The position numbers and the translations under genes are program-made. The notes beneath the pieces were generated by a model. The model worked only from the letters and a program-made list of their open reading frames with translations. It was not told the DNA's origin and did no database searches. From a virus, in the IMG/VR virus record IMGVR_UViG_3300023106_000006, positions 1 to 44,117 of that record: a DNA stretch of 44,117 bases; one strand, 5' to 3'. Below are positions 1-7,313 of the stretch, piece by piece. The stretch's first letter is position 1, and each line of letters starts with the position of its first letter.

Positions 1-127
1 AGAAGCCGCCGCCGAACGCGAACGCATTGAAGCACAAAGATTGGAAAACGAGCGTTTGAAAAAAGAAGCGGCCGCAAAGGAAGCGCAGATTTTAGCCGAA
101 AGAGAAGCCGCAGCGAAAGCGCAAGCA
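1..127. repeat. 127-bp exact terminal direct repeat (circle closure)
   Basis: Bases 1-127 are identical to 43991-44117. An exact overlap of this size at the two ends of a contig is the usual sign of a circular or circularly permuted molecule, and 127 is also a common assembler k-mer length. The repeat lies inside one open reading frame that stays in frame across the join. I therefore read it as an assembly overlap, not as a biological terminal repeat. Unit length is 43,990 bp. Confidence 0.95.
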
Positions 128-466
128 TTGATCGAAGAAAAAGCACGTAAAGAAGCTGAAGCTGAGAAAGTAAAACAGGATGCTATTTTAAAAGCAGAAC
201 GAGAAGCAAAAGAAAAAGTCGAAGCTGAATTGCGTGCTAAAAAAGAAGCTGAGGCTACTGCTGAATTAGCCGCCAAGCAAAAAGCTGAGGCAGAGAAAAA
301 AGAAGCGGATAAACTTGCAAAGGCTCCGGTAAAAAAACAATTGAGCGTTTGGGTAAATTCATTTGAACTGCCGAGCGTTCAGGTAAACAACGAAACGTCA
401 AAAGAAATTCAGGAGAAATTCGAGGCGTTTAAAAAGTGGGCATTGTCAGAAATTGAAAAAATATAA
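1..466 (+). CDS. C-terminal part of coiled-coil protein next to Bet recombinase (gene starts at 43374, crosses the junction)
   Basis: This is the end of a 360-residue protein whose start is at 43374. Joining 43990 to base 1 keeps the frame open. The part here is almost entirely a long Ala/Glu/Lys-rich heptad region with repeated AEREAAAKA-like blocks, typical of a parallel coiled coil. It ends in a small non-coiled C-terminal domain (about the last 45 residues, beginning near SVWVNSFELP). Annotation programs often call such proteins TolA-like because of the Ala/Lys helix, but no membrane segment is present. The stop codon overlaps the start of the next gene by one base, which suggests translational coupling. 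A function with the recombinase is inferred from position only. Confidence 0.85.
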   Translation, partial: EAAAERERIEAQRLENERLKKEAAAKEAQILAEREAAAKAQALIEEKARKEAEAEKVKQDAILKAEREAKEKVEAELRAKKEAEATAELAAKQKAEAEKKEADKLAKAPVKKQLSVWVNSFELPSVQVNNETSKEIQEKFEAFKKWALSEIEKI

Positions 467-822
467 TGACAACCCTATCACAAATCCGAGAAGCTACAAA
501 CACAGCTTTAGGAGCAAACATAAGACTTAAAAGCCGAGCCAGGAACATTGTTTACGCCAGAATAATTTATGCCGCTATTGCCAGAAAAAGAGTATCTAAT
601 TCATTGTATGAAATAGGGCAGGAAGTAAATAAAGACCATTCTTTAATCGTGCATTATCTTAAAGTGTTCCCTGACTTGAAAAAGTATAGGGATTTTAACG
701 AAATGTACTGCAAAGTTATCCGGGAATTAAACAAGTCGCATACTTCATCGCAGGACAAAGTAACTTGCAATAATATTTCGGTCGATCGTATTTCTTTTTT
801 CCCTACCTTTCCAACTTCATAA
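466..822 (+). CDS. DnaA domain IV-like helix-turn-helix protein
   Basis: This 118-residue protein has no ATPase motif. Residues about 24-70 resemble the DNA-binding domain IV of DnaA: a helix with ARNIVYARIIYAAIAR, then SLYEIGQEVNKDHSLIVHYLK, which parallels the DnaA signature (s-l-eIG--f---DHtTVihA-rk). In DnaA this segment reads the DnaA box. Here it could let the phage recognise its own origin or host DnaA boxes, or act as a regulator. It overlaps the upstream gene by one base (TAATG) and is followed by a strong terminator, so it ends the recombination operon. The Ser/Cys-rich tail after residue 90 is not recognisable. Function is inferred from the domain match and the position beside replication genes. 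Confidence 0.75.
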   Translation: MTTLSQIREATNTALGANIRLKSRARNIVYARIIYAAIARKRVSNSLYEIGQEVNKDHSLIVHYLKVFPDLKKYRDFNEMYCKVIRELNKSHTSSQDKVTCNNISVDRISFFPTFPTS

Positions 823-839
823 TTGATTTTGGTTTGGTG

Positions 840-879
840 AAAGCCGGAGTTTTGTAGAAATTTCTCCGGCTTTTTTTTG
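840..879 (+). terminator. Intrinsic terminator closing the recombination operon
   Basis: An AAGCCGGAG/CTCCGGCTT stem (841-849 with 864-872) with a 14-nt loop is followed by a run of T. It lies just after the stop codon at 822 and separates the Bet/DnaA-like operon from the helicase leader. This is a clear GC-rich intrinsic terminator. Confidence 0.92.
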
Positions 880-885
880 TATCTT

Positions 886-893
886 TATATTTC
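886..893 (+). promoter_or_regulatory. Candidate -7 element for the helicase leader
   Basis: TATATTTC differs from TATATTTG, the form most used in this genome, only at the last base. A second candidate, TATCTTTA, overlaps it at 880-887. No convincing TTG -33 box is seen. Which element is used decides whether the transcript starts just before or inside the pairing segment at 895-901. Confidence 0.45.
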
Positions 894-894
894 C

Positions 895-964
895 TCTGAC
901 GGTGAATAATAGCAATAGGCTAATAAATTATAAGCGTCAGAACTTTTAATTTATTAGTTTTTTT
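895..964 (+). ncRNA. Leader RNA 1: pseudoknotted terminator before the helicase gene
   Basis: A 10-bp stem, CTAATAAATT/AATTTATTAG (920-929 with 948-957), is followed by seven T (958-964) and forms an intrinsic-terminator-like hairpin four bases before the helicase start codon. Its 18-nt loop contains CGTCAGA (935-941), the exact reverse complement of TCTGACG at 895-901 upstream. The RNA can thus fold as a loop-to-5'-end pseudoknot. I see no promoter between terminator and gene, so helicase expression should require read-through. The 5' segment is not clearly inside its own hairpin here, unlike the other family members. Attenuator function is inferred. Confidence 0.7.
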
Positions 965-968
965 ATTT

Positions 969-2606
969 ATGAAGAAATACGAATTATATCATTACCAGAA
1001 TAAAATGGTAAATGAAACATTTGAAAAAATAGAACTTTACGATTCTGTTTTAAATCAATCTGCAACCGGATCTGGTAAAACGGTTATAATGTCAGAATTT
1101 ATAACGCAATACCTAGTCCGAAACCCTGGGGGCAAAGTTTTGGTTTCGGTCCATCGTGACGAACTTGTTAACCAAACTTCTGATACTTTAGCAGAGTTTG
1201 GAATATTAAGCGAAAAAATAACGCAAAAATCAAAACCAGATTGGTCCGGAAATGTTTTCGTAGGAATGACACAGACTATTTGGTCCCGAAAAATAGAGAT
1301 CGATATTGATTTATTGATAATAGATGAAGCGCATGAACAGGTTCATGTAAAATCATTTGCTTTATTTAAAAAAGCCAAGAGAGTAGGATTCACAGCAACG
1401 CCTATAATAAACAAACGAATAAGTTACTATGAATGTTCATATTGCCAAAAACGATACGATGTACGTGAAATATGCTGCTATAACGAACATGTTGAAAAGT
1501 GGTCCGCTCCGGTCATCATGTCTGAAACTTATGACTCTATAAATATTGGACCGCCTATTAAACAATTAATTGAAGAGGGTTCTTTGGTTGACGAAGTAGT
1601 GTATTGCTACGATTATTATTCTAAACTTGAAGCATCCGGTAACGATGATTTTGACGAAAATGAGATTGCTGAAGAGTCAGTAAAGCATGATTTAAATGTT
1701 TTAGAAGAGTATAAAGAAAAGGCAATTGGTAAAAAAACAATGATTTTCACAGCTTCAACAAAGCAAAACATTTCATTGGTTGATACATTTTCAGAATATC
1801 CTATTCGCTCTTATGATTCAGTAAATAACGATACCTCTGAAAGAAAGGAAATCGTACAATGGTTTAGAAATACAGCAGGGGCAATATTAGTTTCTACGGG
1901 AACTTTTACGACCGGGTTCGATGTTCGGGAAGTAGAGTGTATAATAGTCAACAGGCCTACAAAATCACTTTCTTTATGGCATCAAATTGTAGGTCGTGGC
2001 GCAAGGACTGTTCGTGAAGGAATGTTTAAGGATCATTTTATTTTGATTGACCTTGGGGGCAATGTAGCTCGTTTAGGTAAGTGGTCCGATGATATAGATT
2101 GGCTTAAAATATTTAACATTGGTCTGCATCCTGCTAAAAAGAAAAAGGAATTATTAATACAATGCGATAAATGCGGTTATAATTGGATTGGAAGTGCAAA
2201 AGATGAATGTCCCGACTGTGGTCATGTAAATGTCGTTATAAAAGAAGAAAGCGCAGGAGGTCCGATTGAAAAGGAATTAGAACAGGTGCAAAAGAAAACA
2301 ATGCTAGTTTCTAAAATACCTATTCCAGACGGTAGAAAAATAGCAGAATATGTAAAAAGGACCACAAATAATAAAAATGATTACTACAAAATACTCATAG
2401 ATAAATATATTGATCTTTGGAAACTAAATTCGGTCCCAAAAGAAAAATACGAAATGAGGATCAGAATGAAAACTTTAGACCACAAAATACATGAATATTT
2501 CAAAAAACATTATCGGCATAGCGCACAATTTGAATTTGGAACCCACAGGACTTACAATTATCTTATAGAAAAAACAAAAGAAAAATTAGCCAAGTGTTAT
2601 AGTTAA
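969..2606 (+). CDS. SF2 DEAH-box helicase with zinc-binding motifs
   Basis: This 545-residue protein is a superfamily 2 ATP-dependent DNA helicase/translocase of the Rad25/type III restriction-like group. Visible motifs are Walker A ATGSGKT at residues 32-38, DEAH at 119-122, a GFTATP motif III-type segment near 140, and motif VI HQIVGRGART near 338. Two cysteine clusters are present: CSYC followed by CC near 156-170, and CDKCG followed by CPDCG near 399-420. Both look like zinc ribbons used in DNA contact. It probably unwinds DNA during replication or recombination. The gene is preceded by leader RNA 1 and followed by a 434-bp non-coding region. ATG 969 is the first start after the terminator. 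Confidence 0.93.
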   Translation: MKKYELYHYQNKMVNETFEKIELYDSVLNQSATGSGKTVIMSEFITQYLVRNPGGKVLVSVHRDELVNQTSDTLAEFGILSEKITQKSKPDWSGNVFVGMTQTIWSRKIEIDIDLLIIDEAHEQVHVKSFALFKKAKRVGFTATPIINKRISYYECSYCQKRYDVREICCYNEHVEKWSAPVIMSETYDSINIGPPIKQLIEEGSLVDEVVYCYDYYSKLEASGNDDFDENEIAEESVKHDLNVLEEYKEKAIGKKTMIFTASTKQNISLVDTFSEYPIRSYDSVNNDTSERKEIVQWFRNTAGAILVSTGTFTTGFDVREVECIIVNRPTKSLSLWHQIVGRGARTVREGMFKDHFILIDLGGNVARLGKWSDDIDWLKIFNIGLHPAKKKKELLIQCDKCGYNWIGSAKDECPDCGHVNVVIKEESAGGPIEKELEQVQKKTMLVSKIPIPDGRKIAEYVKRTTNNKNDYYKILIDKYIDLWKLNSVPKEKYEMRIRMKTLDHKIHEYFKKHYRHSAQFEFGTHRTYNYLIEKTKEKLAKCYS

Positions 2607-2867
2607 ATTTAAGTAAGACACGTTGTTAAGCATTAAAAATAATAGGATTATTTTATTTGTGCGCTTGTGTTCTATATTTGCCCTTACTATACTCTATATA
2701 GAAAACGCGTTTTTGCTAAAATCGACTTTTTTAAAAATAAAAAATTAAAAAAGATAAAGATACGTCACTTTTAGCGTATTTTTAATCGTAAGGCACTATA
2801 AACACTGGTATTTTATCTGCGTCATATCTTTTTTTATATAAAACATTGTAGTGTCATTTTTGTTTAC
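2607..2867 (+). promoter_or_regulatory. Palindrome-rich AT-rich intergenic region; possible replication origin
   Basis: No gene is supported here. The region holds a promoter-like TATATTTG at 2673-2680, then the palindromes TCTATATAGA (2693-2702) and AAAACGCGTTTT (2702-2713). A perfect inverted repeat follows, CTTTTTTAA/TTAAAAAAG (2726-2734 and 2745-2753), within a nearly pure A/T stretch. ATACG/CGTAT arms lie around 2761-2780. Several GTCA-containing segments follow (near 2764, 2821 and 2853). Palindromes beside a melting-prone stretch, upstream of the primase-helicase and downstream of a DnaA-like gene, fit an origin of replication or a complex early control region. No direct proof is visible. 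Confidence 0.45.
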
Positions 2868-2875
2868 TATATTTG
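2846..2875 (+). promoter_or_regulatory. Bacteroidota-type promoter for leader RNA 2
   Basis: TTG at 2846-2848 and TATATTTG at 2868-2875 are separated by 19 bases, matching the -33/-7 promoter format of Bacteroidota primary sigma factors. Initiation is expected about five bases after the final G, near 2880. Confidence 0.75.
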
Positions 2876-2879
2876 CAAT

Positions 2880-3036
2880 ACAACAGTCGGGGTAGATGAT
2901 GTCAGAGGCTGAAATCTTGATTGTTGTTGTTTTTAAATAAGCTTTTCGGATTGGTGGATTCGAAAAATAAAGATACATTAACTTAATCGGTTAAGGGAGT
3001 AGTTGCCACCACAGCGAAACCTAACCGATTTTTTTT
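2880..3036 (+). ncRNA. Leader RNA 2: kissing-loop terminator before GIY-YIG gene
   Basis: The leader starts near 2880. It can form an outer ACAACA/TGTTGT pairing, then a hairpin TTTTCG/CGAAAA (2943-2948 with 2961-2966) whose 12-nt loop carries TGGTGG (2952-2957). The terminator stem AATCGGTTA/TAACCGATT (2985-2993 with 3022-3030) ends in a T-run to 3036, and its loop carries CCACCA (3006-3011), complementary to that TGGTGG. The start codon of the GIY-YIG gene follows at 3041. This is the longest member of the leader family. The terminator is clear; the kissing pair is only 6 bp, so that part is less certain. Confidence 0.65.
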
Positions 3037-3040
3037 ATTT

Positions 3041-3547
3041 ATGATAGGAATATATAAAATAACAAATCCAATAGGCGAGGTTTATATAGGACAAAGCAAA
3101 GATATAAACAGACGATTTTTAGACTACAAAAGATTTACATCGTTAAATATTCAAAAAAAGTTAGCAAAATCATTTTTTTATTATGGCTACTTAAATCACT
3201 CTTTTGAAATTTTAACTGAATGTAAGCCTAATGAATTAAACAATTTTGAAAACTTTTATCAGTTAAAATATAACTCTATACAAACAGGGTTAAATAGTAT
3301 TTTAAAATTTCCTGATTCTGATGAACAGAAAACTATTAAAAATAACAAATCGCTTATAGATTATGATATTTATGAAAAATACTATGACTTATTCAGTCCC
3401 CGAGGAAAAAGAATAATTGATTTATCAGACGGAACTATATACAATTCTTTTGAAGAGCTTTCAAAAAGATATAGAATTAAGAAATCGATATTATATAATA
3501 AAGTAAAAAGGGAAAGTGATAATTCTGTTTTCAGAACAATATTTTAA
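3041..3547 (+). CDS. GIY-YIG endonuclease with NUMOD-like C-terminus (putative homing endonuclease)
   Basis: Residues 2-20 read GIYKITNPIGEVYIGQS, the GIY-YIG core, followed by an Arg near residue 25 (INRR) expected in the active site. The C-terminal 45 residues (RIIDLSDGTIYNSFEELSKR and following) match the NUMOD1-type helix-turn-helix that homing endonucleases use for DNA recognition. At 168 residues it is compact but looks intact. It is inserted between helicase and primase genes, a common place for phage free-standing homing nucleases. Its reading frame ends just before the primase start at 3552. Expression probably depends on read-through of leader RNA 2. Confidence 0.85.
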   Translation: MIGIYKITNPIGEVYIGQSKDINRRFLDYKRFTSLNIQKKLAKSFFYYGYLNHSFEILTECKPNELNNFENFYQLKYNSIQTGLNSILKFPDSDEQKTIKNNKSLIDYDIYEKYYDLFSPRGKRIIDLSDGTIYNSFEELSKRYRIKKSILYNKVKRESDNSVFRTIF

Positions 3548-3551
3548 TATT

Positions 3552-5903
3552 ATGATAAACCCAATCGTAAGTATATTCAAAAAAGTAACAGAACCAAACA
3601 ATCCGTTTCAAAAAAATGTATTGTATTGCTTGGAGCGCATTAGGTCCGGTAAATCAAAAGATATTGTCGATCAGCTTCGAAAAATGTCTGATGCTGATTA
3701 TGCTAAAAATAAATCAAGACTTCCGGGAACTTGTTTTAATGGAAAGTTTCGGTCCCGTTCCGCTTCTGGTTTAATAGAGCATTCCGGTTTAATAATTTTA
3801 GACTTTGATAAATTTGAAAGTTCTGAAGAAGCATATTCATTTAAAAATTCAATATTGTCAGATGAGTTTGTTTTTTCAACTTGGATATCGCCAAGCGAAA
3901 AAGGCGTAAAGGTTTTAGTTAAAATACCTAATGATCCAAAGAATCACAAAGCGTATTTTGAGTCTTTAGAAAAATATTATAACAGTCCAAATTGGGACCA
4001 ATCCGGAAGCGATGTTTCTCGTTTTTGTTTTGAATCTTATGATCCGGATATTTACATAAACCACGAAAGCTCAGTTTGGATACAAATGGAAGAGCCTAAC
4101 ATTGAGGATATAGGAACTTATGAGCCTATTGTTAGAATGACTTCGGATAATCAAATAATCGAAAAATTATTGGTTTGGTGGGAAAAGAAATACGGAATGA
4201 CTATCGGTAAAAAAAACACAAATCTTTATATTTTAGCAAGCGCATTTTATGATTTTGGTATATCTAAAAGCGATGCTCTTCACGAGTGCTTAAAGTTCAA
4301 CTCCGGCGGCAAGGAAAAAGAAATTGAATCGATTATAAAAAGTTCTTATTCTAAATCTACGCAACCAGGAACTAAGCATTTTGAGGACCACGTAACAAAA
4401 GAAAAAATAGAAAAAATGATCAGGTCCGGAAAATCAAAAAAAGATATTGAAAAGCATCACAAAGATGTTGATATTTCAAAATTAAAAGAAAGTCTGGACG
4501 TTGATGAATTTTGGTTTTATAACGACAAAGGATCTATTGTTCTAAGCACTCACAAATTTAAGTTCTGGTTGGAGCAAAAAAATTTCTTTAAATACTACCC
4601 TTCAGAAAATTCAAGCACATTTACTTTTATAAAAAAGGAGCAAAATCTTCTGGAAGAAACCAATGACAAAAGGATAAAAGATTTTGTTTTAAACGATATT
4701 TTGGACCGTGAAAATATTGGTTATGGACCATACGATTTTATGGCTTCAAATACCGGATATTTTAAAAATGACTTTCTTTCAATGCTATCGACTACTGACG
4801 TAAAAATAAAAGAAGATACGATAAACGAGTGTTATTTGTATTTTAAAAATTGCGTCGTTAAAATAACAAAGGATAAAGTTGAAGAAATAGATTATATTGA
4901 TGTTGATGGTTATATTTGGAAACGTCAAATAATAAACCGTGATTTTAAAAAATCTGACCATCACTTAGCAGAATTTAGAAAATTTATTTGGCTTATATCT
5001 GGTAAGTCGGTAGAAAAATATAATTCATTTAAATCAGTAATAGGGTATTTGCTACATTCTTTTAAAACCTCTGCAAACAATAAAGCAATTATTTTTAATG
5101 ACGAAACTGTTTCTGAAAATCCAAACGGAGGATCTGGCAAGGGTTTGTTTTGGAATGCTTTAAAAAACATGAAAAAGGTAGCTTCTATTGATGGAAAAAC
5201 ATTCGAATTTACAAAGTCTTTCCCGTATCAAACTGTTAGCACAGATACTCAAATTTTGGTTTTTGATGATGTTAAAAAGAACTTTTCATTCGAATCGTTA
5301 TTTTCACTAATAACTGAGGGTATTACCCTAGAGTATAAAGGACAGGATGCAATTTCAATTCCCGTGGAAAAATCCCCAAAAATTTTAATTACCACGAATT
5401 ATACTTTGGGTGGTTTAGGGGGTTCTCATGAACGCAGAAAGTTTGAGGTTGAAATGTCTGCATATTTTAATTTCAAACATACGCCTTTAGATGAATTTGG
5501 TCACATGCTTTTTTCTGATTGGACCGAAGATGAATGGTTACGCTTTGATAATTATATGATTAATTGTGTTCAATATTATTTAGAAAATGGATTGGTAAAA
5601 CACGATTTTAATAATTTGGAAGTACGTAAATTTATTAAGGAAACTTCTTACGAGTTTTATGAATGGTCCGCAGACACTGAAAATATACCGATGAATGTAA
5701 GGCTTGATAAAACCGAGTATTTCATAAAATTTACAAATGAATACCAAGACTATAAGAAATTTCTTAGTCAAAGAAAATTTACTCAATGGCTTGAAAATTT
5801 TGGTCAATACTATAAATTAGATACACAGTCCGGAAGAACTCATTCAACACGTTGGATTAGCTACGGGCCGACAAAAGAAGAAGATAACGATATTCCATTT
5901 TAA
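3552..5903 (+). CDS. BT4734-like primase / SF3 helicase fusion (replication protein)
   Basis: The 783-residue protein has an N-terminal domain of the BT4734/VirE-N type: LIILDFDKFES followed by WISPSEKGVKVLVKIP and GSDVSRFCFESYDPDIYIN, a primase-like fold common in Bacteroidota mobile elements. The C-terminal half holds a superfamily 3-like NTPase with Walker A GGSGKG near 526-531, Walker B ILVFDDV and motif C KILITTNY. It likely primes and unwinds DNA at the origin. I chose ATG 3552 because the earlier in-frame ATG (3516) lies inside the GIY-YIG gene and adds only 12 residues with no similarity. The stop at 5903 is one base from the next gene, so the genes are co-transcribed. Confidence 0.88.
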   Translation: MINPIVSIFKKVTEPNNPFQKNVLYCLERIRSGKSKDIVDQLRKMSDADYAKNKSRLPGTCFNGKFRSRSASGLIEHSGLIILDFDKFESSEEAYSFKNSILSDEFVFSTWISPSEKGVKVLVKIPNDPKNHKAYFESLEKYYNSPNWDQSGSDVSRFCFESYDPDIYINHESSVWIQMEEPNIEDIGTYEPIVRMTSDNQIIEKLLVWWEKKYGMTIGKKNTNLYILASAFYDFGISKSDALHECLKFNSGGKEKEIESIIKSSYSKSTQPGTKHFEDHVTKEKIEKMIRSGKSKKDIEKHHKDVDISKLKESLDVDEFWFYNDKGSIVLSTHKFKFWLEQKNFFKYYPSENSSTFTFIKKEQNLLEETNDKRIKDFVLNDILDRENIGYGPYDFMASNTGYFKNDFLSMLSTTDVKIKEDTINECYLYFKNCVVKITKDKVEEIDYIDVDGYIWKRQIINRDFKKSDHHLAEFRKFIWLISGKSVEKYNSFKSVIGYLLHSFKTSANNKAIIFNDETVSENPNGGSGKGLFWNALKNMKKVASIDGKTFEFTKSFPYQTVSTDTQILVFDDVKKNFSFESLFSLITEGITLEYKGQDAISIPVEKSPKILITTNYTLGGLGGSHERRKFEVEMSAYFNFKHTPLDEFGHMLFSDWTEDEWLRFDNYMINCVQYYLENGLVKHDFNNLEVRKFIKETSYEFYEWSADTENIPMNVRLDKTEYFIKFTNEYQDYKKFLSQRKFTQWLENFGQYYKLDTQSGRTHSTRWISYGPTKEEDNDIPF

Positions 5904-5904
5904 T

Positions 5905-6219
5905 ATGACAGAGCATACTTTACAAATAGAAGAAATTCAATGGTTCAGAAATGAATTTGAAAGAAAAGGATTAGGGGTTATTGTCCCGGTCCCAAATGAA
6001 GCAACCTACAAAGATAAAACTTTTGTGATTTGCAAAGGCGCTTCGGACTTGATCGTTGTTTTAAAGTCGGCGGTTTTATTTATCGAAAACAAAACCATAA
6101 ACGGACTTCAAAAAACAGACCAAGTAACTTTCCAGAATAAAATAGAAAATCTTGGATACGAATATCATATTTGCAGATCCTTGGAGCATTTCAAATTTAT
6201 TATTAACGGATATATTTAA
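5905..6219 (+). CDS. VRR-NUC domain nuclease
   Basis: This 104-residue protein matches the VRR-NUC (PD-(D/E)XK superfamily) layout: a GASDLIVV strand with the catalytic Asp, FIENKT as the E-x-K element, and QVTFQNKIENLGYEYHICRS as the Q-containing helix plus last strand. Single-domain VRR-NUC proteins of about this size occur in many phages and are structure-specific nucleases. Immediately behind the primase-helicase it may process branched intermediates, and it could supply the nuclease partner missing beside the Bet recombinase. The usual EVK is IENKT here, a mild variation that keeps the acidic residue and the lysine. Confidence 0.82.
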   Translation: MTEHTLQIEEIQWFRNEFERKGLGVIVPVPNEATYKDKTFVICKGASDLIVVLKSAVLFIENKTINGLQKTDQVTFQNKIENLGYEYHICRSLEHFKFIINGYI

Positions 6220-6231
6220 AATCATAACACA

Positions 6232-6756
6232 ATGACAAACCAAGAAAATAAAACATATTTCAAAGACAAAGAAGAATTTCAAAAGTATATTTTTCAAAAT
6301 AAACCTTCAGAATTATGGCTAGATGAATTTATGGAAAATGAGCCTTATGTATTGTTGAAATATGATAAAGATAATTTCAGAGGTTGCTATAATCATCAAT
6401 CTTTATTATCGGGGAATCAATCAGATTTTAAGTGGCTATACAAAGAAAATATTTATGTTAAAATTATGACAAACCAAGAAAAAGACCTAAAAAACGCACG
6501 GGAGTATTTGAATAATGAGCAATACAAAGACTGTCAATTAATGGAACAAGGCAGAGTTGTATTAGGAAGAGAAGAGCTGCCAGAACTACTCGCAAAACAC
6601 GTCCAATGGCTGGAGCAAAAAGGCGTGATACAATTCACATCAAACAGGCACCTTGTTGATGAAAATAACGGATTAGTAAAATGCAAACATTGCGATAGGT
6701 TGAATTGCAAATATAACGACAGCTGCATTGAGTGTGGAGAATCTGATTACAAATGA
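6232..6756 (+). CDS. Hypothetical protein with C-terminal zinc ribbon
   Basis: I do not recognise this 174-residue protein. The first 80 residues are rich in Lys, Glu and aromatic residues. The middle is helical and charged. The last 26 residues hold a probable zinc ribbon (CKHC and CIECG, with an extra NCKY cysteine). It sits in the replication operon, 12 bases after the nuclease gene, and its stop overlaps the next small gene (ATGA). A DNA- or RNA-binding accessory role is only an inference. Confidence 0.75.
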   Translation: MTNQENKTYFKDKEEFQKYIFQNKPSELWLDEFMENEPYVLLKYDKDNFRGCYNHQSLLSGNQSDFKWLYKENIYVKIMTNQEKDLKNAREYLNNEQYKDCQLMEQGRVVLGREELPELLAKHVQWLEQKGVIQFTSNRHLVDENNGLVKCKHCDRLNCKYNDSCIECGESDYK

Positions 6757-6914
6757 ACATCAATAGACCATTGAACCAAATACCATCCAACGAAACGCCT
6801 TTCGAATACCAAGGCAAACAAGTCTACATTTCCGGCAGAGATCAAACGCATTGGATTCTTCGCGTAATCGGAACTGATGAATTTTTAAGGGTAGTGAATT
6901 TGGAAAGAAAATAA
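6753..6914 (+). CDS. Small hypothetical protein (53 aa)
   Basis: An ATG overlapping the upstream stop codon (ATGA at 6753-6756) opens a 53-residue frame that fills the gap up to the terminase promoter. The product has a compact beta-type pattern (FEYQGKQVYISGRD, then HWILRVIGTDEFLRVVNL). Tight coupling and full use of the gap support a real gene. No family is recognised. Confidence 0.65.
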   Translation: MNINRPLNQIPSNETPFEYQGKQVYISGRDQTHWILRVIGTDEFLRVVNLERK

Positions 6915-6917
6915 TTG

Positions 6918-6925
6918 TATATTTG
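6918..6925 (+). promoter_or_regulatory. Promoter -7 element of the packaging operon, probably giving a leaderless mRNA
   Basis: TATATTTG ends only four bases before the ATG at 6930. With Bacteroidota spacing the transcript should start at or next to the A of the start codon. The element at 23594-23601 has exactly the same distance to its ATG. No good -33 TTG is at optimal distance (TTTG at 6899-6902 is too close). Confidence 0.6.
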
Positions 6926-6929
6926 CGGT

Positions 6930-7313
6930 ATGGCCTACGATAAAGAAAAAATATTCTCAGACGCAAAGCAATTAATCGAAGATGAAAACTTATATTTCAT
7001 CGAAGATATTGTTTCGTTATTGCCACTAACAAAGCCTACATTCTACGACTTTTTCCAGGTTGATTCTAACGAACTTAACGAACTAAAAGGAATGTTAGAT
7101 AAAAACCGTGTTTCTGCCAAATCTCAAATGCGTAAGAAGTGGAAAGATGCTGAAGCTCCAGCACTGCAAATTGCCTTAATGAAACTTATTTGCACCGATG
7201 AAGAAGCGCACAGGTTGAACGGATCTAAAACCGTAAACGAAAACATAAACCAAAATGTACCTGTTCTAAACAACGATCCGTTATCAGATGCAGACAACGA
7301 CAGCACTACGTAA
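6930..7313 (+). CDS. terS: Terminase small subunit (putative)
   Basis: This 127-residue helical protein lies directly before and overlaps the large terminase. Residues 15-45 (LIEDENLYFIEDIVSLLPLTKPTFYDFF) look like a winged or helix-turn-helix DNA-binding segment, as in small terminases, followed by a central helix (NELNELKGMLDKNRVSAKSQ) and an Asn/Asp-rich disordered tail. Small terminases form a ring that recognises the packaging site. An upstream in-frame TTG at 6915 would add five residues but lies inside the promoter element, so ATG 6930 is preferred. Identification rests mainly on position and helical layout. Confidence 0.75.
   Translation: MAYDKEKIFSDAKQLIEDENLYFIEDIVSLLPLTKPTFYDFFQVDSNELNELKGMLDKNRVSAKSQMRKKWKDAEAPALQIALMKLICTDEEAHRLNGSKTVNENINQNVPVLNNDPLSDADNDSTT

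Noticed and set aside
1-127. The 127-bp repeat as a physical terminal redundancy used in packaging
   Set aside because: It lies inside a coding region that stays in frame across the join and has a typical assembler k-mer length. Closure of a circular or permuted genome explains it better.
2796-2978. Reverse-strand frame of 60 codons in the intergenic region
   Set aside because: It overlaps the promoter and leader RNA 2, is low in complexity, and every accepted gene is on the + strand. I also reject the other reverse-strand frames as shadows of + strand genes.
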